A stretch of 64,000 bases of DNA from Rhynchopus sp. YZ270_cl-10 (lineage: Eukaryota > Euglenozoa > Diplonemea > Diplonemida > Diplonemidae): NCBI GenBank assembly GCA_964035575.1, contig OZ037841.1, forward strand, positions 1,488,001 through 1,552,000, in the 5' to 3' direction. Positions 39,586 to 49,635 of the stretch are shown piece by piece. Below the pieces are notes generated by a model. That model saw only the letters and a program-made list of their open reading frames with translations, was not told the origin of the DNA and did no database searches. Each line of letters opens with the position of its first letter. The stretch's first letter is position 1. The translations under genes were made by a program, and so were the position numbers.

Positions 39586-40797
39586 ATGCTGCCACGCGAT
39601 AGAATTCGTTCACGCTATGCAGTGCGTCCCCAAGCAGTGCCTACCTCTAGGGGCCAGCAATGGGTTGCCCCGAAGCGTGAAACAGAGCGTCTACCCGAGG
39701 CACAGATGTCGGACCTTTGCGTCTTCTCGATCTTTGGTAGCGAAGAGGTAAAGAGCAAGGCTGTGACGCACGACAAACGCCGGCTTCTCCCACGCACCAC
39801 CCGTGTCACTGCGTTGTCGTTGTACAGAGGCAACCCCCTTCTCTTTGCGTTTGCCCGCGACGACATGAGCCTCCACGTATGCGAAATGCGAGAGAAACGG
39901 GTATTACATGAAATCAGCTTTTCGCAACGCGGTGCATTAACTGATGTGCGTTATACACACCACCCTGCGTGCATTCTGCTTGGGACAAACACCTTTGATG
40001 CTTCTTCTGGTCGGATTGATAGGTACGGTGTGCCTACTGTGTACGATGTGCATCATAACACAGAGGTGCAGGTCTACGATACACCGGAGGCCGAGGGGAG
40101 GACGACGCAGAGGGTGCCCTGTCTTGCGGTGTGTCCGACATCGGATAATTTTCTGGCCTGTTTGGATAATGGTAGTGTTGCGATGTATGATTTTAGGTCG
40201 CCAAAGATTGTGCATGAAATAGAAAAGCCTGGCGCCGAAACTGCCGGGCCGAACGGCAACCTCGCCTGCTGGGAGACGAACGGTACCTCCTTTGCAGTCA
40301 CGGCAGGGTCAAAGAAGATTCACATTTTCGACATCCGGATGAACGCGAGGGAACGTTCGGTGGACCTCACCGCCTCGCTGGCTGTCGACCGGAAGGAGGA
40401 GGACATCATTTCAATCGCGTTTTCTCCAAAAGGTAAAACGCTGGCAATAAAGCGCGCTTATGGTAGCATATTGAGTTTGCGTGCGTCTGGCTACAACGAT
40501 GTTGCGGATATTACCGAAATGAGACGTGGTGCGTCAGGTGGCGTAACAGACGACGCTGAACCCTTCAAGCACAGCAACGTGACGTACACCTCCACAGGGC
40601 ACCTTGTAACAGGCAACCCCGACGGCACCGTCGCGCACTGGGCAAACCCTCACGAAGAAGGCCTGCTCCTCGACACCACCGTCAAGCACGTCGCCACCGT
40701 CGGCCCCATCGAGTTCCACCCCCTCCTGCAGGTCGGCGTCTCTGCCTGCCACCTCCTATACCTCTGGAGCTCCTCGCTAGGGAGGAGCGGTGCATAG
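39586..40797 (+). CDS. WD-repeat-like beta-propeller protein
   Basis: The protein has 403 residues. After a basic N-terminal extension of about 60 residues, several blades of a WD-type propeller are visible: VTALSLYRGNPLLFAFARDD-MSLHVCEM, LTDVRYTHHPACILLGTNT, CLAVCPTSDNFLACLDNGSVAMYDFR, ISIAFSPKGKTLAIKR, HLVTGNPDGTVAHWANP and IEFHPLLQVGVSACHLLYLWSS. No extra domain, signal or membrane segment is found. It is probably a scaffold in a cytosolic or nuclear complex; the precise identity is not clear. The start follows an acceptor AG by six bases, so it is well supported. Confidence 0.75.
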   Translation: MLPRDRIRSRYAVRPQAVPTSRGQQWVAPKRETERLPEAQMSDLCVFSIFGSEEVKSKAVTHDKRRLLPRTTRVTALSLYRGNPLLFAFARDDMSLHVCEMREKRVLHEISFSQRGALTDVRYTHHPACILLGTNTFDASSGRIDRYGVPTVYDVHHNTEVQVYDTPEAEGRTTQRVPCLAVCPTSDNFLACLDNGSVAMYDFRSPKIVHEIEKPGAETAGPNGNLACWETNGTSFAVTAGSKKIHIFDIRMNARERSVDLTASLAVDRKEEDIISIAFSPKGKTLAIKRAYGSILSLRASGYNDVADITEMRRGASGGVTDDAEPFKHSNVTYTSTGHLVTGNPDGTVAHWANPHEEGLLLDTTVKHVATVGPIEFHPLLQVGVSACHLLYLWSSSLGRSGA

Positions 40798-41170
40798 GGG
40801 CGTATCTGTGATAATATCTGGAAACGTTTTTGTGGGTTTTTTTTGCTCAGAATACAGCCAGGGGGAGGGATGGGGGGAGGGGAGGGGAAGAAGAAAAAAT
40901 TGCAAGAATTGGCCAGATTAGAGAGGTCTCAAGGATCGGTAGATGCGTGTTGTTTCTTGCTTCCTAGATGCTTTTTGGGGGGTTTTTTAGGGGAACCCAT
41001 TTCGGGTGATCGTGGATGAAAAATAAACCAAACTCAGGCACTGCAGCCTGAGGGGGGAGGTGTCAGCGGTACTGCTCTCCCCCCATTAAATGTAGGACAT
41101 CTTTTGAGAAAAGAAATTGGTCCAAAACGAGCCTCTCTTTTACGCAATATTTTCAACCTCTTCCCTGCCG
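40798..41170. other. Intergenic, no gene seen
   Basis: Contains G-rich and T-rich runs. Nothing else recognised. Confidence 0.4.
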
Positions 41171-41197
41171 GTCTTCATTTTTTTTCTTTTTTCACAG
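41171..41197 (+). promoter_or_regulatory. Trans-splice acceptor for the Cys/His-module gene
   Basis: GTCTTCATTT, a T/C run and TTCACAG with AG at 41196-41197. The leader to ATG 41216 is 18 bases. This is one of the clearest acceptors in the window and it excludes the longer frame from 41117. Confidence 0.7.
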
Positions 41198-41215
41198 AAA
41201 CTTAAGGAACACAAC

Positions 41216-41809
41216 ATGTCTGGACTCGAGGATCTGTCTAGCAGCGATGACGACTTTGTTGCGATGTCTCCTATTCCTGATATGATGACGCCGTGTATGG
41301 GGTGCAGCTACGTGATCACTGGCCTTCACTCGACACACTGTTGCAAGCGGTGTTCCCGTGGAAAGGGGCATGGGTCTGGTTGCGAGCAGAGGAGCCTCCC
41401 CCCCGACACGGAGGACCCTTCTGCTTCTGCTTCTTCTGCAGCTCCGCGGGTATTGAAGAAGTGTGACTACTCTCGCTGTATCTACGCAGCGACAGGGGTG
41501 CACGAAACACACTGCTGCAAATCATGTGCCCGTGGTCTCTCCCACCACCACCCCTCCTGTCAGCACGTCCCCGCCAGCGCCGTCCCCCCTGACCCAGTCA
41601 CAAACCGCTGCCAAGCAGGGGATTGCCCCTTTGCAGTCACCGGAGAGCATGGTACTCACTGCTGCGGGCTGTGTGCGAGGGGGCTCTCGTTCCACAGTGA
41701 GACGTGCAAGAAGGAGGCACCGGTAGTCGTCTCCTCAGACACCCGTCGTGGGTCAGGAATGAATGTGGACCGTCGCTCCACAGGAAGGATTGTGGGGAGG
41801 GGAAACTGA
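41216..41809 (+). CDS. Protein with three tandem Cys/His modules (probable zinc binding)
   Basis: The protein has 197 residues. After an acidic Ser/Asp start (LEDLSSSDDDF), the same module occurs three times. Its pattern is C-x(2-4)-C-x-(Y/F)-x-(I/A)-TG-x-H-x-THCC-x(2)-C-x-RG-x(2)-H-x(3)-C. Copy 1 spans CMGCSYVITG to HGSGC, copy 2 CDYSRCIYAATG to HHHPSC, copy 3 CQAGDCPFAVTG to HSETC. Each offers five to six Cys and two or three His, enough for one or two zinc ions. Linkers are Pro/Ala/Ser-rich and the C-terminus is basic (RRGSG, RRSTGRIVGRG). I do not recall a named domain with this exact pattern; similar HCC-x2-C motifs occur in algal and protist proteins (from memory). It could bind RNA, DNA or protein. 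Confidence 0.75.
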   Translation: MSGLEDLSSSDDDFVAMSPIPDMMTPCMGCSYVITGLHSTHCCKRCSRGKGHGSGCEQRSLPPDTEDPSASASSAAPRVLKKCDYSRCIYAATGVHETHCCKSCARGLSHHHPSCQHVPASAVPPDPVTNRCQAGDCPFAVTGEHGTHCCGLCARGLSFHSETCKKEAPVVVSSDTRRGSGMNVDRRSTGRIVGRGN

Positions 41810-42059
41810 GAGGTCGTGTCTCGTGTCTTGTGTTGTTCTGCGAAGTGATGTCATACCTTGTCTCACCGATGCAGAACCAATTGAAAAAAACAGCGGTATC
41901 AAAAAATGGAGTGAGTGCTGGTAAGGGCTGTGGGGTCTTTTTGTGTCCCATGGTCCCGGTGTCTCCGTCTTTCTTCACCCCTGTTAAAAATTGAGAGAGA
42001 GAAACCACAAAACACCCACACCCTCTTTCCCGTGGATTTTTGTGTCAAAACAAAACAAT
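41810..42059. other. Intergenic
   Basis: No repeat recognised. It ends in a C/T-rich stretch before the small ORF at 42060. Confidence 0.35.
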
Positions 42060-42302
42060 ATGCGAGTATTTATTTTCATGATTATGTTCTTCAGTATTGT
42101 GAATCTCATTTTATGTTCGGATGAACCTCTTATGCGCATTTGGGGTTTCTACAATGTGACCCACAACCGTATTGTTGCCACCTTCTCTAACAGCTGTCAA
42201 TATGCTATTAGAGCGAACGGCCTTCTGTTCTGTGCGCTACGTGTGAACACCCCTTTCGAACTTCATTTTATCTCCACCCTCCCAGTAACCTCCCCCCCTT
42301 AG
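42060..42302 (+). CDS. Possible small secreted protein
   Basis: An 80-residue frame. The N-terminus MRVFIFMIMFFSIVNLILCS has all features of a signal peptide, and the remaining 60 residues include one glycosylation-type site (NVTH), two Cys and short hydrophobic segments. No similarity recognised. There is no strong acceptor AG just before it, and AT-rich sequence can mimic signal peptides, so this could be chance. Confidence 0.3.
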   Translation: MRVFIFMIMFFSIVNLILCSDEPLMRIWGFYNVTHNRIVATFSNSCQYAIRANGLLFCALRVNTPFELHFISTLPVTSPP

Positions 42303-43124
42303 GCATATAATGCATGCGAATCGTTTTGTTGGTATTCCGCAACAACCCTTCAAAACTATTGAATTCAATGAAAACACTCAAAAAGTTATTCAAAACCACT
42401 GGTACCAACGCCAACTTATTGGTAAACGAATCATAATTACAGTGTAATATTGGCCACTACCCAATAATGACAATAATTCCCAATTTGCATAATACTCACG
42501 GATCGTATTGGTAATGAAGAATTCAGCTCCGATTCATATGCATTCTATACAGCCACCCCACCCTTCCCTACGAATGAAGCAAAATCGTTTGCCCTGTATG
42601 TCTGGGATCCCTCCATAGTGAAAATGTGGTGTTCATGTGGACGGTACCGCATACGGCCCTCGATTGTTGGTGACCGTCGTGATTTGTGTTGTTTTTTTTT
42701 TTTTTTTTTTTGTGACCTTGCACAATGGGGCATACGTCTTGCAGGTGTTTGCTTGTGTTTTGTGTTGGGTAGTATTTTGTGTGCATACGTGTAGATGTGC
42801 GTGAATTCAATTTTTCAAGTTTTATTTTCTCGTTTTTTATGCAAAGAGTCTTTACATCCCCGGGGAGGTGTACACGAATGCACAAACTTTCATGAAAATG
42901 CAAAGGTACACTTTAACCCACTCCTTTGTGCTCATGACAGAGCTGTGCATATGTCGTTGTGTTCCCCCCCACTCCTCTGAATACTTCCACTCAGTGGGCA
43001 TGCTCTTTCAACAAAAAAACCTCTCCCCTGAGAAACGTTTCTTTGAGCTCCAGTAAAAGAGGGTAAAAAAATTGTTGCACTTTTGCGTACAAACCGTCTG
43101 CCCACAACAACACCACCTACTCGC
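42303..43124. other. Intergenic with a T20 homopolymer
   Basis: Contains a run of about 20 T at 42692-42711. No gene. It ends in an acceptor-like AG at 43125-43126 (CTACTCGCAG) for the next gene. Confidence 0.45.
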
Positions 43125-43147
43125 AGGGACATTGCCCACCTTAGATA

Positions 43148-46100
43148 ATGTTTTTGGCACCCGGCGTGCTGTGGGTCCTTCTGCTTCTTGTCACTGGGGG
43201 TGAGACGCTGAACTATTACAACTTCCACATCCAACAGGTGTGGTGGACGAAGGGATGCCTAGACACCGGGTCTGACCCTGACTACAAGCTCAACGGCTAC
43301 GTGCGTCTGCAGGGGGGACCTTCTTACGACATCACAAACGCTGATGGATGTGCGGCGTGCAAGCAGCCCGGAACCGGGGACTGTACCGAGGCAGGGAAGT
43401 GGGCCGACAGTGGCTACAAGACCTTTCCATCTGGGCCAATGGTAATCGAGTGGCACTTCGACGCTTGGGAGGATGACACTGGTGATGTGTGCACATATGA
43501 CACAGGCGATGAGTGCCACACCTCTTTCACGTGTGCCTCGTTCGATATGACCACAGCGACAAAGCACATCAACACTCACAAGACCTGCACAAATGGGGGG
43601 GTGACAATTGAGATTGAATACGTTTGGTGGCCCACTTCAACACCACCACCCACACCAGTTCCTACTGCAGTGCCCACCGCTGTTCCCACCGCAGTGCCAA
43701 CAGCTGTGCCCACCGCTGTTCCAACTGCCGTGCCAACTGCAGTTCCCACCGCTGTGCCCACTGCTGTGCCAACTGCGGTGCCAACAGCTGTTCCCACCGC
43801 AGTGCCAACAGCTGTGCCAACTGCAGTTCCCACTGCTGTGCCCACTGCTGTGCCCACTGCTGTGCCCACTGCTGTGCCCACTGCTGTGCCCACTGCAGTG
43901 CCCACCGCTGTTCCAACTGCAGTTCCCACTGCTGTGCCCACTGCCGTGCCAACTGCAGTTCCCACCGCTGTGCCCACCGCAGTGCCTACTGCTGTGCCAA
44001 CAGCTGTTCCCACCGCAGTGCCAACAGCTGCGCCCACCGCTGTTCCCACAGCAGCACCAACGGGAGTGCCACCAGGAGCAACAGTTGTTCCGACGGCTAT
44101 TCCGACCGCAGTTCCCACCGGTGTACCAACTGCTGCACCAACTACTCTGCCCACTGCAGCTCCCACCACTGTACCAACCGCTGCACCAACTGCAGTTCCT
44201 ACTGCCGCACCAACAGGAGTGCCACCAGGAGCGACAGTTGTTCCGACGGCCATTCCGACCACAGTTCCCACGGCTGTTCCCACGGCAATACCAACAGCTG
44301 TGCCCACAGCCATTCCGACCGCGGTTCCAACAGCTGCCCCACCAGGAGCAACAGCTGTTCCAACTGCCGTGCCCACAGCCATTCCTACATCACCACCAAC
44401 TGCTTTTCCAACCACTGCGCCAACTGCGGTACCGACAGCTATTCCCACAGCAGCACCAACGGCAGTGCCGCCAGGAGCGACAGCTGTTCCGACAGCCATT
44501 CCCACAGCAGCACCAACAGTAGTACCCACAGCTCTTCCAACCGCAGCACCAACAGCTGCCCCACCAGGAACAACAGCATCGCCAACCGCAGAACCAACAG
44601 CTGTTCCGACTGCGGTACCTCCTACACCAGCACCTCTCTCACCCACACCAGCAACACCGTCCCCTCCGACGCTGCAGCCGCCGTCTTCTGCACCAGCAAC
44701 AATGACAGCAACACCCACCTCGACCCCTACCACGCCTACGCCTTCCACTGCCCCCTTCACTCCTACACCTGGGCCTTTCGTATCGCTGAGCCCAACAGCT
44801 CCGGATCAAGCATCACAGGAGACAATTCCTCCCACCAGCGCACCCACAGGCAACCCTGATGTGCTGCACGAGACACTTGTCCCTGACGACCAGCGCACCA
44901 TAACATCGCTAGCAGTGGTGACAAGCATCTCTGGTAACCCTGCGGCAGCGATGCGTCTGGCCTTGCTTGGGGGTGGGTGTTCGCGCACGATCCCTCGCAT
45001 CCTGCACGTCACCGGCCTCTCTGTGGACGGCAGCGAGTACGTCGGGGCCCTGGTCGGGAACTTCACCCTTGCCCTGTCTGCGGGCCTGCTCTCCTTCCTC
45101 TGCCTCAAGATCATCGTCACGCTGTTCCCCTACGCAGTCAAACGCTTCGGCGACATGCAAGGCTTCATGCGCCTCCCCTCTGCACCCCTTGTTGTCTTTG
45201 TCTTTCTGTACCAAGGCTCCACCCTGGCGGCTATGGCGCTGATCCTTTCTGGCGAAAAACAGTGGCACATCCTTATTGGGGTTGTTGCGTTTGGGGTTTT
45301 TGGGGGAACACCGTTTCTTTTGATGAAATACGTCAGCACATGCGTACCACGCAACGCGGTGTATGCACGCGCAGCTGGCCGCTCAGCGATGCTGTCTGCA
45401 TTGATCGGACCCGGCGAATGGGTGAACACTTCTCGGGAGACGATGTGGGTCGAACGTTTTGCCTCTGTCGCACGCATCTACAAACAGGAACGGGTGTGGT
45501 ACTTTGCTCTCGAGCTTGCAGCGAGCTTTACCATCAGCTCCGTTAAAAGCGCTAAGGTGGACACCATGGTTGGCTGCGGGCACGTCCACGTTGCTTTGGG
45601 CGTTGTCCTCCTCCTGCTCCTCTTCCTCGAATGCGTGATATGCCCCCACGCACGCCCACGCAGCACCCTCTTCGATGTAATAGGTCTTGCCTTCCAGGTC
45701 ACCGCTATGTTCACCATTGCTGCAGCGTATTACCACTATGAGGAGGACCATTGGGGGTTTGCGACGGGCGCGTTGCTGTTGGGTGTGTCGGTGTTTGTGC
45801 TCATGGCAAATTCTGTTTTGGAGCTGCTCACCGAGGGGTATGTGTTTTTGACGGGGAGGAGGAAGAGGTTGCAGGCGGATGTGATTGTTTCCTTAGAGAG
45901 GGAGAGGGCGATGGAGCTGCACAGCAGGGAGCAGCAGGGGAGGTACAGCAGGGACATGGAGGAGGACGTTGAGGAGCGCTCCGCGACAGTGTCGCTCAGG
46001 ACTGTGAGCGAGATGGACTTCTCAACCTCGCAGCCCCCGCGCAGCACCGCAACCTCGAGCCTCTGCCTCCCCGCCGCCACCGACCTCCTCCGTGCCCATT

Positions 46101-46231
46101 CCTGGACACCCAACCCCATCCACTCCTCGTACATGAACCTCGACCCCCCACTACCACGCAGCAGAAGCGACAACGGACGCACCTACATGAACCGTAGAGG
46201 GGTCAACTATCGTGAGAAGCTCAAAGTGTGA
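43148..46231 (+). CDS. Surface protein with Pro-Thr stalk and multi-pass membrane domain
   Basis: The protein has 1027 residues. Residues 1-20 are a signal peptide. Residues 21-160 form a Cys-containing ectodomain (YYNFHIQQVWWTKGC, CAACKQPGTGDC, CHTSFTCASF). A stalk of nearly 390 residues consists mostly of V-P-T-A units and close relatives (A-P-T, I-P-T, PPGAT), a strong candidate for O-glycosylation. A linker follows, then six to seven predicted membrane helices between about residues 640 and 920 (LALSAGLLSFLCLKIIVTLF, PLVVFVFLYQ, ILIGVVAFGVFGG, ALGVVLLLLLFLECVI, VFVLMANSVLELL). The cytosolic tail is charged and Ser-rich with SRSDNGR. The helix number suggests a receptor- or adhesion-receptor-like protein, but no G-protein-receptor motif is visible. 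The stalk is coded by a 12-bp minisatellite, so length variation is likely. Confidence 0.8.
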   Translation: MFLAPGVLWVLLLLVTGGETLNYYNFHIQQVWWTKGCLDTGSDPDYKLNGYVRLQGGPSYDITNADGCAACKQPGTGDCTEAGKWADSGYKTFPSGPMVIEWHFDAWEDDTGDVCTYDTGDECHTSFTCASFDMTTATKHINTHKTCTNGGVTIEIEYVWWPTSTPPPTPVPTAVPTAVPTAVPTAVPTAVPTAVPTAVPTAVPTAVPTAVPTAVPTAVPTAVPTAVPTAVPTAVPTAVPTAVPTAVPTAVPTAVPTAVPTAVPTAVPTAVPTAVPTAVPTAVPTAVPTAVPTAAPTAVPTAAPTGVPPGATVVPTAIPTAVPTGVPTAAPTTLPTAAPTTVPTAAPTAVPTAAPTGVPPGATVVPTAIPTTVPTAVPTAIPTAVPTAIPTAVPTAAPPGATAVPTAVPTAIPTSPPTAFPTTAPTAVPTAIPTAAPTAVPPGATAVPTAIPTAAPTVVPTALPTAAPTAAPPGTTASPTAEPTAVPTAVPPTPAPLSPTPATPSPPTLQPPSSAPATMTATPTSTPTTPTPSTAPFTPTPGPFVSLSPTAPDQASQETIPPTSAPTGNPDVLHETLVPDDQRTITSLAVVTSISGNPAAAMRLALLGGGCSRTIPRILHVTGLSVDGSEYVGALVGNFTLALSAGLLSFLCLKIIVTLFPYAVKRFGDMQGFMRLPSAPLVVFVFLYQGSTLAAMALILSGEKQWHILIGVVAFGVFGGTPFLLMKYVSTCVPRNAVYARAAGRSAMLSALIGPGEWVNTSRETMWVERFASVARIYKQERVWYFALELAASFTISSVKSAKVDTMVGCGHVHVALGVVLLLLLFLECVICPHARPRSTLFDVIGLAFQVTAMFTIAAAYYHYEEDHWGFATGALLLGVSVFVLMANSVLELLTEGYVFLTGRRKRLQADVIVSLERERAMELHSREQQGRYSRDMEEDVEERSATVSLRTVSEMDFSTSQPPRSTATSSLCLPAATDLLRAHSWTPNPIHSSYMNLDPPLPRSRSDNGRTYMNRRGVNYREKLKV
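43645..44600 (+). repeat. 12-bp minisatellite coding for V-P-T-A repeats
   Basis: Units such as GTGCCCACTGCT or GTTCCCACCGCA are repeated in tandem, almost pure to about 44040 and more varied afterwards. The unit is a multiple of three and lacks stop triplets, so all other frames through it are also open; these are not genes. Confidence 0.9.
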
Positions 46232-46239
46232 AGGGGAAG

Positions 46240-46275
<36 letters not shown>

Positions 46276-46600
46276 AGGTGGCGCAGGAGGGGGAAGGGTT
46301 TTGGTTTTTTGTGCATATTTCGCTTGTTGCTCAAATAGTCACGGTGTGTGTCGAGGAAAAGAAAGTGTTGAAGAAGGACGCAGTTTCTTACCTTAAAACC
46401 AAATGTTACCCATAAAAAAAACCCCCCCTGACTGATAGTGTGTATGACGTGTGTAGCGTACCAAATAAACATAAGAGGAACGGGGTTTTTATTTTCGACT
46501 TTTTCGCTCAGGTGTCCGAAATTTGGCGAAATCGCCGAAGCCATTTTTTGACTCCTTCGAATTTGGACGTCCGATCTTGTTTTTGTTCTTTACTTACCCA
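46232..46600. other. Intergenic start: GA microsatellite and unit D
   Basis: A (GA)n microsatellite is at about 46242-46271. Unit D, copy 1, is at 46435-46500 (TGTATGACGTGTGTAGCG, ACCAAATAAACA, GAACGGGGTTTTTATT); copy 2 is at 49461-49540. Confidence 0.65.
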
Positions 46601-46710
46601 GTGCACCGGTCATGTACCAAAGGGCACTGTCACGAGAGGGCTTCTATTTCAAGTCAAATTTATTTGTCAGGAGACTAAGCACGAGAGGCTCGGGCTCACT
46701 CACACAACTT
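46601..46710 (+). repeat. Composite A-B dispersed repeat (SINE-like), copy 2
   Basis: GTGCACCGGTCATGTACC, GGGCACTGTCACGAGAGGGC and TATTTCAAGTCAAATT (unit A) are followed by GAGACTAAGCACGAGAGGCT (unit B, diverged 3' part). Confidence 0.6.
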
Positions 46711-46869
46711 TATTTATTTTTATGTTTTTTTTTTGCCCACAATTTTGTACCTGATTTTTTTCCCTTTTACTTCCGTGCCTATATCCACAGGGGTGTTTGC
46801 ACGCCAACGTTACTTTGTTTAGATGGGTATGCACGTGAGGCATACACATCTCTCGACTTTTCTTGTTCG

Positions 46870-46905
46870 TAGGATGACTAAGCGGATTTGGTTCATCTTA
46901 CAAAA
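46870..46905 (+). repeat. Dispersed unit B hairpin, short copy
   Basis: AGGATGACTAAGC then GGTTCATCTTACAAA. The outer stem is kept although its sequence differs from the consensus (an A-T pair replaces a G-T pair). Confidence 0.5.
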
Positions 46906-49460
46906 ATTTTTTTTCGGCAGATGTGTTGTGCACTGCACGGCACACACATCCTTCTTGGCTTGTGGGGCTCAGGTACATTGCCAATCAAGTTTCACTTTTT
47001 TTTGAATAGTTGACTTACGTCTCATTGCACCACAAATGATGAGACAGGGAAAGCTTTTCTTCGCATGGCCCTTCGTTCATTTGAGCTCTAGTTGTATTGG
47101 TGTTGTGCAATCATGTCATCCCTTCGCGCACACCAAATGCACGGCCTCATTGTTCAGGGGTTAAAAAATATAAAAGTTAACGCGCAGCTTTGTTCGCAGG
47201 TATATACGGAGCAAGCCTGCTCTTCTTCGTTTCAAAAACTAGAATCACAAGCAGAACGTCCGTCACGAAGGGAAAAATCATTTTCTTCGAGAAGGCAACA
47301 GCCGTGAGAAAAATCTGAAAAAGGTAACGGCCATGAAATTTCGAACTCATCTAGGTTGTTCTTTCTTGTTATCCTGCAATGCTCTCTTTTCAGGAGACTC
47401 TTTTAGAAGGAGACGAAAGAACACAACCTGGAAACAAAAAACGAAAACAAAACCCTGCGATTTTTCTTCGATTATAAGTATGTTTTATGCCTTTTGTATT
47501 GTCCCTTTTCTCTTGTTCTCTTTATCGACATTTTTTTTTTTTTGTTTGTTTTTGTTCTTTGCTGTGCGTACATCACTTACTTTTTGGTCAGTCATACATA
47601 GTCTTGTCTTGTCTTGTCTTGTTGTTGTCCTACCTTATTTGTTGTACGTTCTCATTATTTGTGACATTTTTTTTTGTTTTATGCATTGGCTTTTGTTTCC
47701 CCTCCCTTAGCAACACAACCGCTATTCTTTCCAACCTCTGTCTTTCGAGCGTGTTGTGTTTGCTAAATTTAAATAAAACGGAGGGGGTGGTCCGTCATAA
47801 CGACCTTGTAAGTGGGGTCATTTTTTTTTTCGCGTTGATGCAGCACAATTTAAGTTATCTGCAGCATCACCTTTGCCACAAGCGGTTCCTATTTTTTTCA
47901 AAAAAAACGTTGCGAAGGGGTCCCCTTTCTCCCCTTTGAATCTCACTTTCCCTTTTTTTTTTTGCAGGAACCACATCACAGTGTCAACCCTTTGGTAAGC
48001 ACTGTGAGGGTTAGGCTCATCTGGCGCCCTCCTGTATCCAGGTGGACGCCAGATGTACACATGGCGGCTTCGCCTATTCAACTTATTTCTACATCCTACA
48101 AAAAAAGTACTGATACCAGGGCTTTCCGCAGGGGGGACCAGGGGGGACCGCTGGTCCCCCTGGGGGAAAAATGAAAAAAATAAGGGGGGACCAGGGGGGA
48201 CCAGCCTGCCCTTGAGGGTTCTGAGGCTTCCTATTTGGACTTTTCCAGATTTTTTACATTTTTTCGTACCGTCCTGTCCCCGCACGTTCAAATACAGGCA
48301 TAAAATACGGTTCCAGCTTCCCCTGCTCCTCTCAAAAATAAGGCAACAACGGGAGGCAACCGCGAACCCTGTGTTCGCGTCAGTTGCAGGCAAACGTCCA
48401 GCATCAGAGACACTTTTTACAAGAAGAAGGAGAAGACGTGTCAATCTCAAAGCTGCATTTTTTTCGGGGGCTGGGGTGTAAGAGAAACAGTTAGAAAAAA
48501 GTTATTACACCAAGCCCATTTCCGATTTTTTATTGTTCATTCTTGTCTGTTTCTTTTTCGTTACCTGTGCAAAATTTCAGGTTTAGCGAACTCCCCCATC
48601 TAGCTAGCCATACCCCCACACACACACACTACCCGAACCCTCAAAATCTCTGGTTATTATCCTATTGATGTTTGGGGGGCAAATAAAAAGACGAAACGAA
48701 GAAAGAAAAAAACAGTGAGACGAGCAGTTTGCTCGGAGTGGTGTTTGCAAAAAATATGCAAAAAATTGCTGAAAGATGGCCGCAGGTTCTACCATTTGAC
48801 TATTCTACTACTCCAACCAAGATCTCACCGGACACTCACCCACGCTCAGTGAGGGTCGCATGCCACACCAGGCCCGCAACCCCCGAGAAGGTTGCCCTCT
48901 CCTGGTAAAGTGACCTATGGCCTATGGGATTTTCAAGAGAGAAAAAAACGCACCAGGGAAACCTACGTCTACGTGTAGTTGGGTGTGTAACGAATTCATT
49001 TAAAAGTTTGGCAATGACTTTTTTTGTTTTAACCTGGAGGCATGGTTTGCGGCTACGTATGCCTACGTGCCAGGAGGAGTCCTGGGTATACCCTCTGCCA
49101 CTCCTTTTTCTCTGTTTGAGAGAGTGCGGGACATGAGGCGCAGTCATCTTGGCAAGTTTTTGTTTATTTTGGATGAATCTAATTTATTTGGGTGCATGTG
49201 TTGACCCTCCCAGATGCTTTCATTTCTGTGAACTGAAAGTATATGAATCTATTTATTTTGTGTCACCTCATGAAATGAAGGAGGAAATAGAAACAAAGCA
49301 TTTTGAACACACTTGCGGTTCTAGGGACGAGCCGCGCTGCAGAGCCACGCCTCACCAAACAGGTCGAGGTGTGTGCGTTTCGCCACAACCTCTCCCATGG
49401 GTTTTATCATGTGAGTGTTAAGTTTCTATTTCCCGCTATTTTGTTAGATGTGTATGCACT
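46906..49460. other. Gene-free intergenic stretch with simple repeats
   Basis: Contains a (CTTGT)n run at 47602-47622, a hairpin CATCTGGCG/CGCCAGATG at about 48018-48056, and repeats of GGGGGGACCAGG at about 48131-48205. Several frames of 60-200 codons exist on both strands, but none has protein-like composition. Confidence 0.45.
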
Positions 49461-49540
49461 AGAGGCGTATTGACGCGTATGACGTGGGTAGTGCACCAAC
49501 TAAACAAGAGACGAACGGGGTTTTTATTATTTCAACCATT
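49461..49540 (+). repeat. Dispersed repeat unit D, copy 2
   Basis: GCGTATGACGTGGGTAGTGC, ACCAACTAAACAAGAG and GAACGGGGTTTTTATTAT match 46435-46500. Confidence 0.6.
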
Positions 49541-49591
49541 TTGTACGTCTTTCAGAGCCCCCCCTCATCGTTGCTAGACTACGAGTTTTTT

Positions 49592-49635
49592 TTGGTACAC
49601 TGCACGTGAGGGCTTTGTATTTCACGTCAACTTTT
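49592..49635 (+). repeat. Dispersed repeat unit A, partial copy
   Basis: GGTACACTGCACGTGAGGGC then TTTGTATTTCACGTCAA. Confidence 0.55.

Noticed and set aside
43576-44859. Long frames in other phases and on the minus strand through the Pro-Thr stalk
   Set aside because: The 12-bp minisatellite is a multiple of three and contains no stop triplets in any phase, so all frames are open by construction.
47818-48450. 210-codon minus-strand frame in the 46-51 kb gap
   Set aside because: It overlaps simple G/C repeats and T runs and has no protein-like domain; it is against the strand rule of the window.
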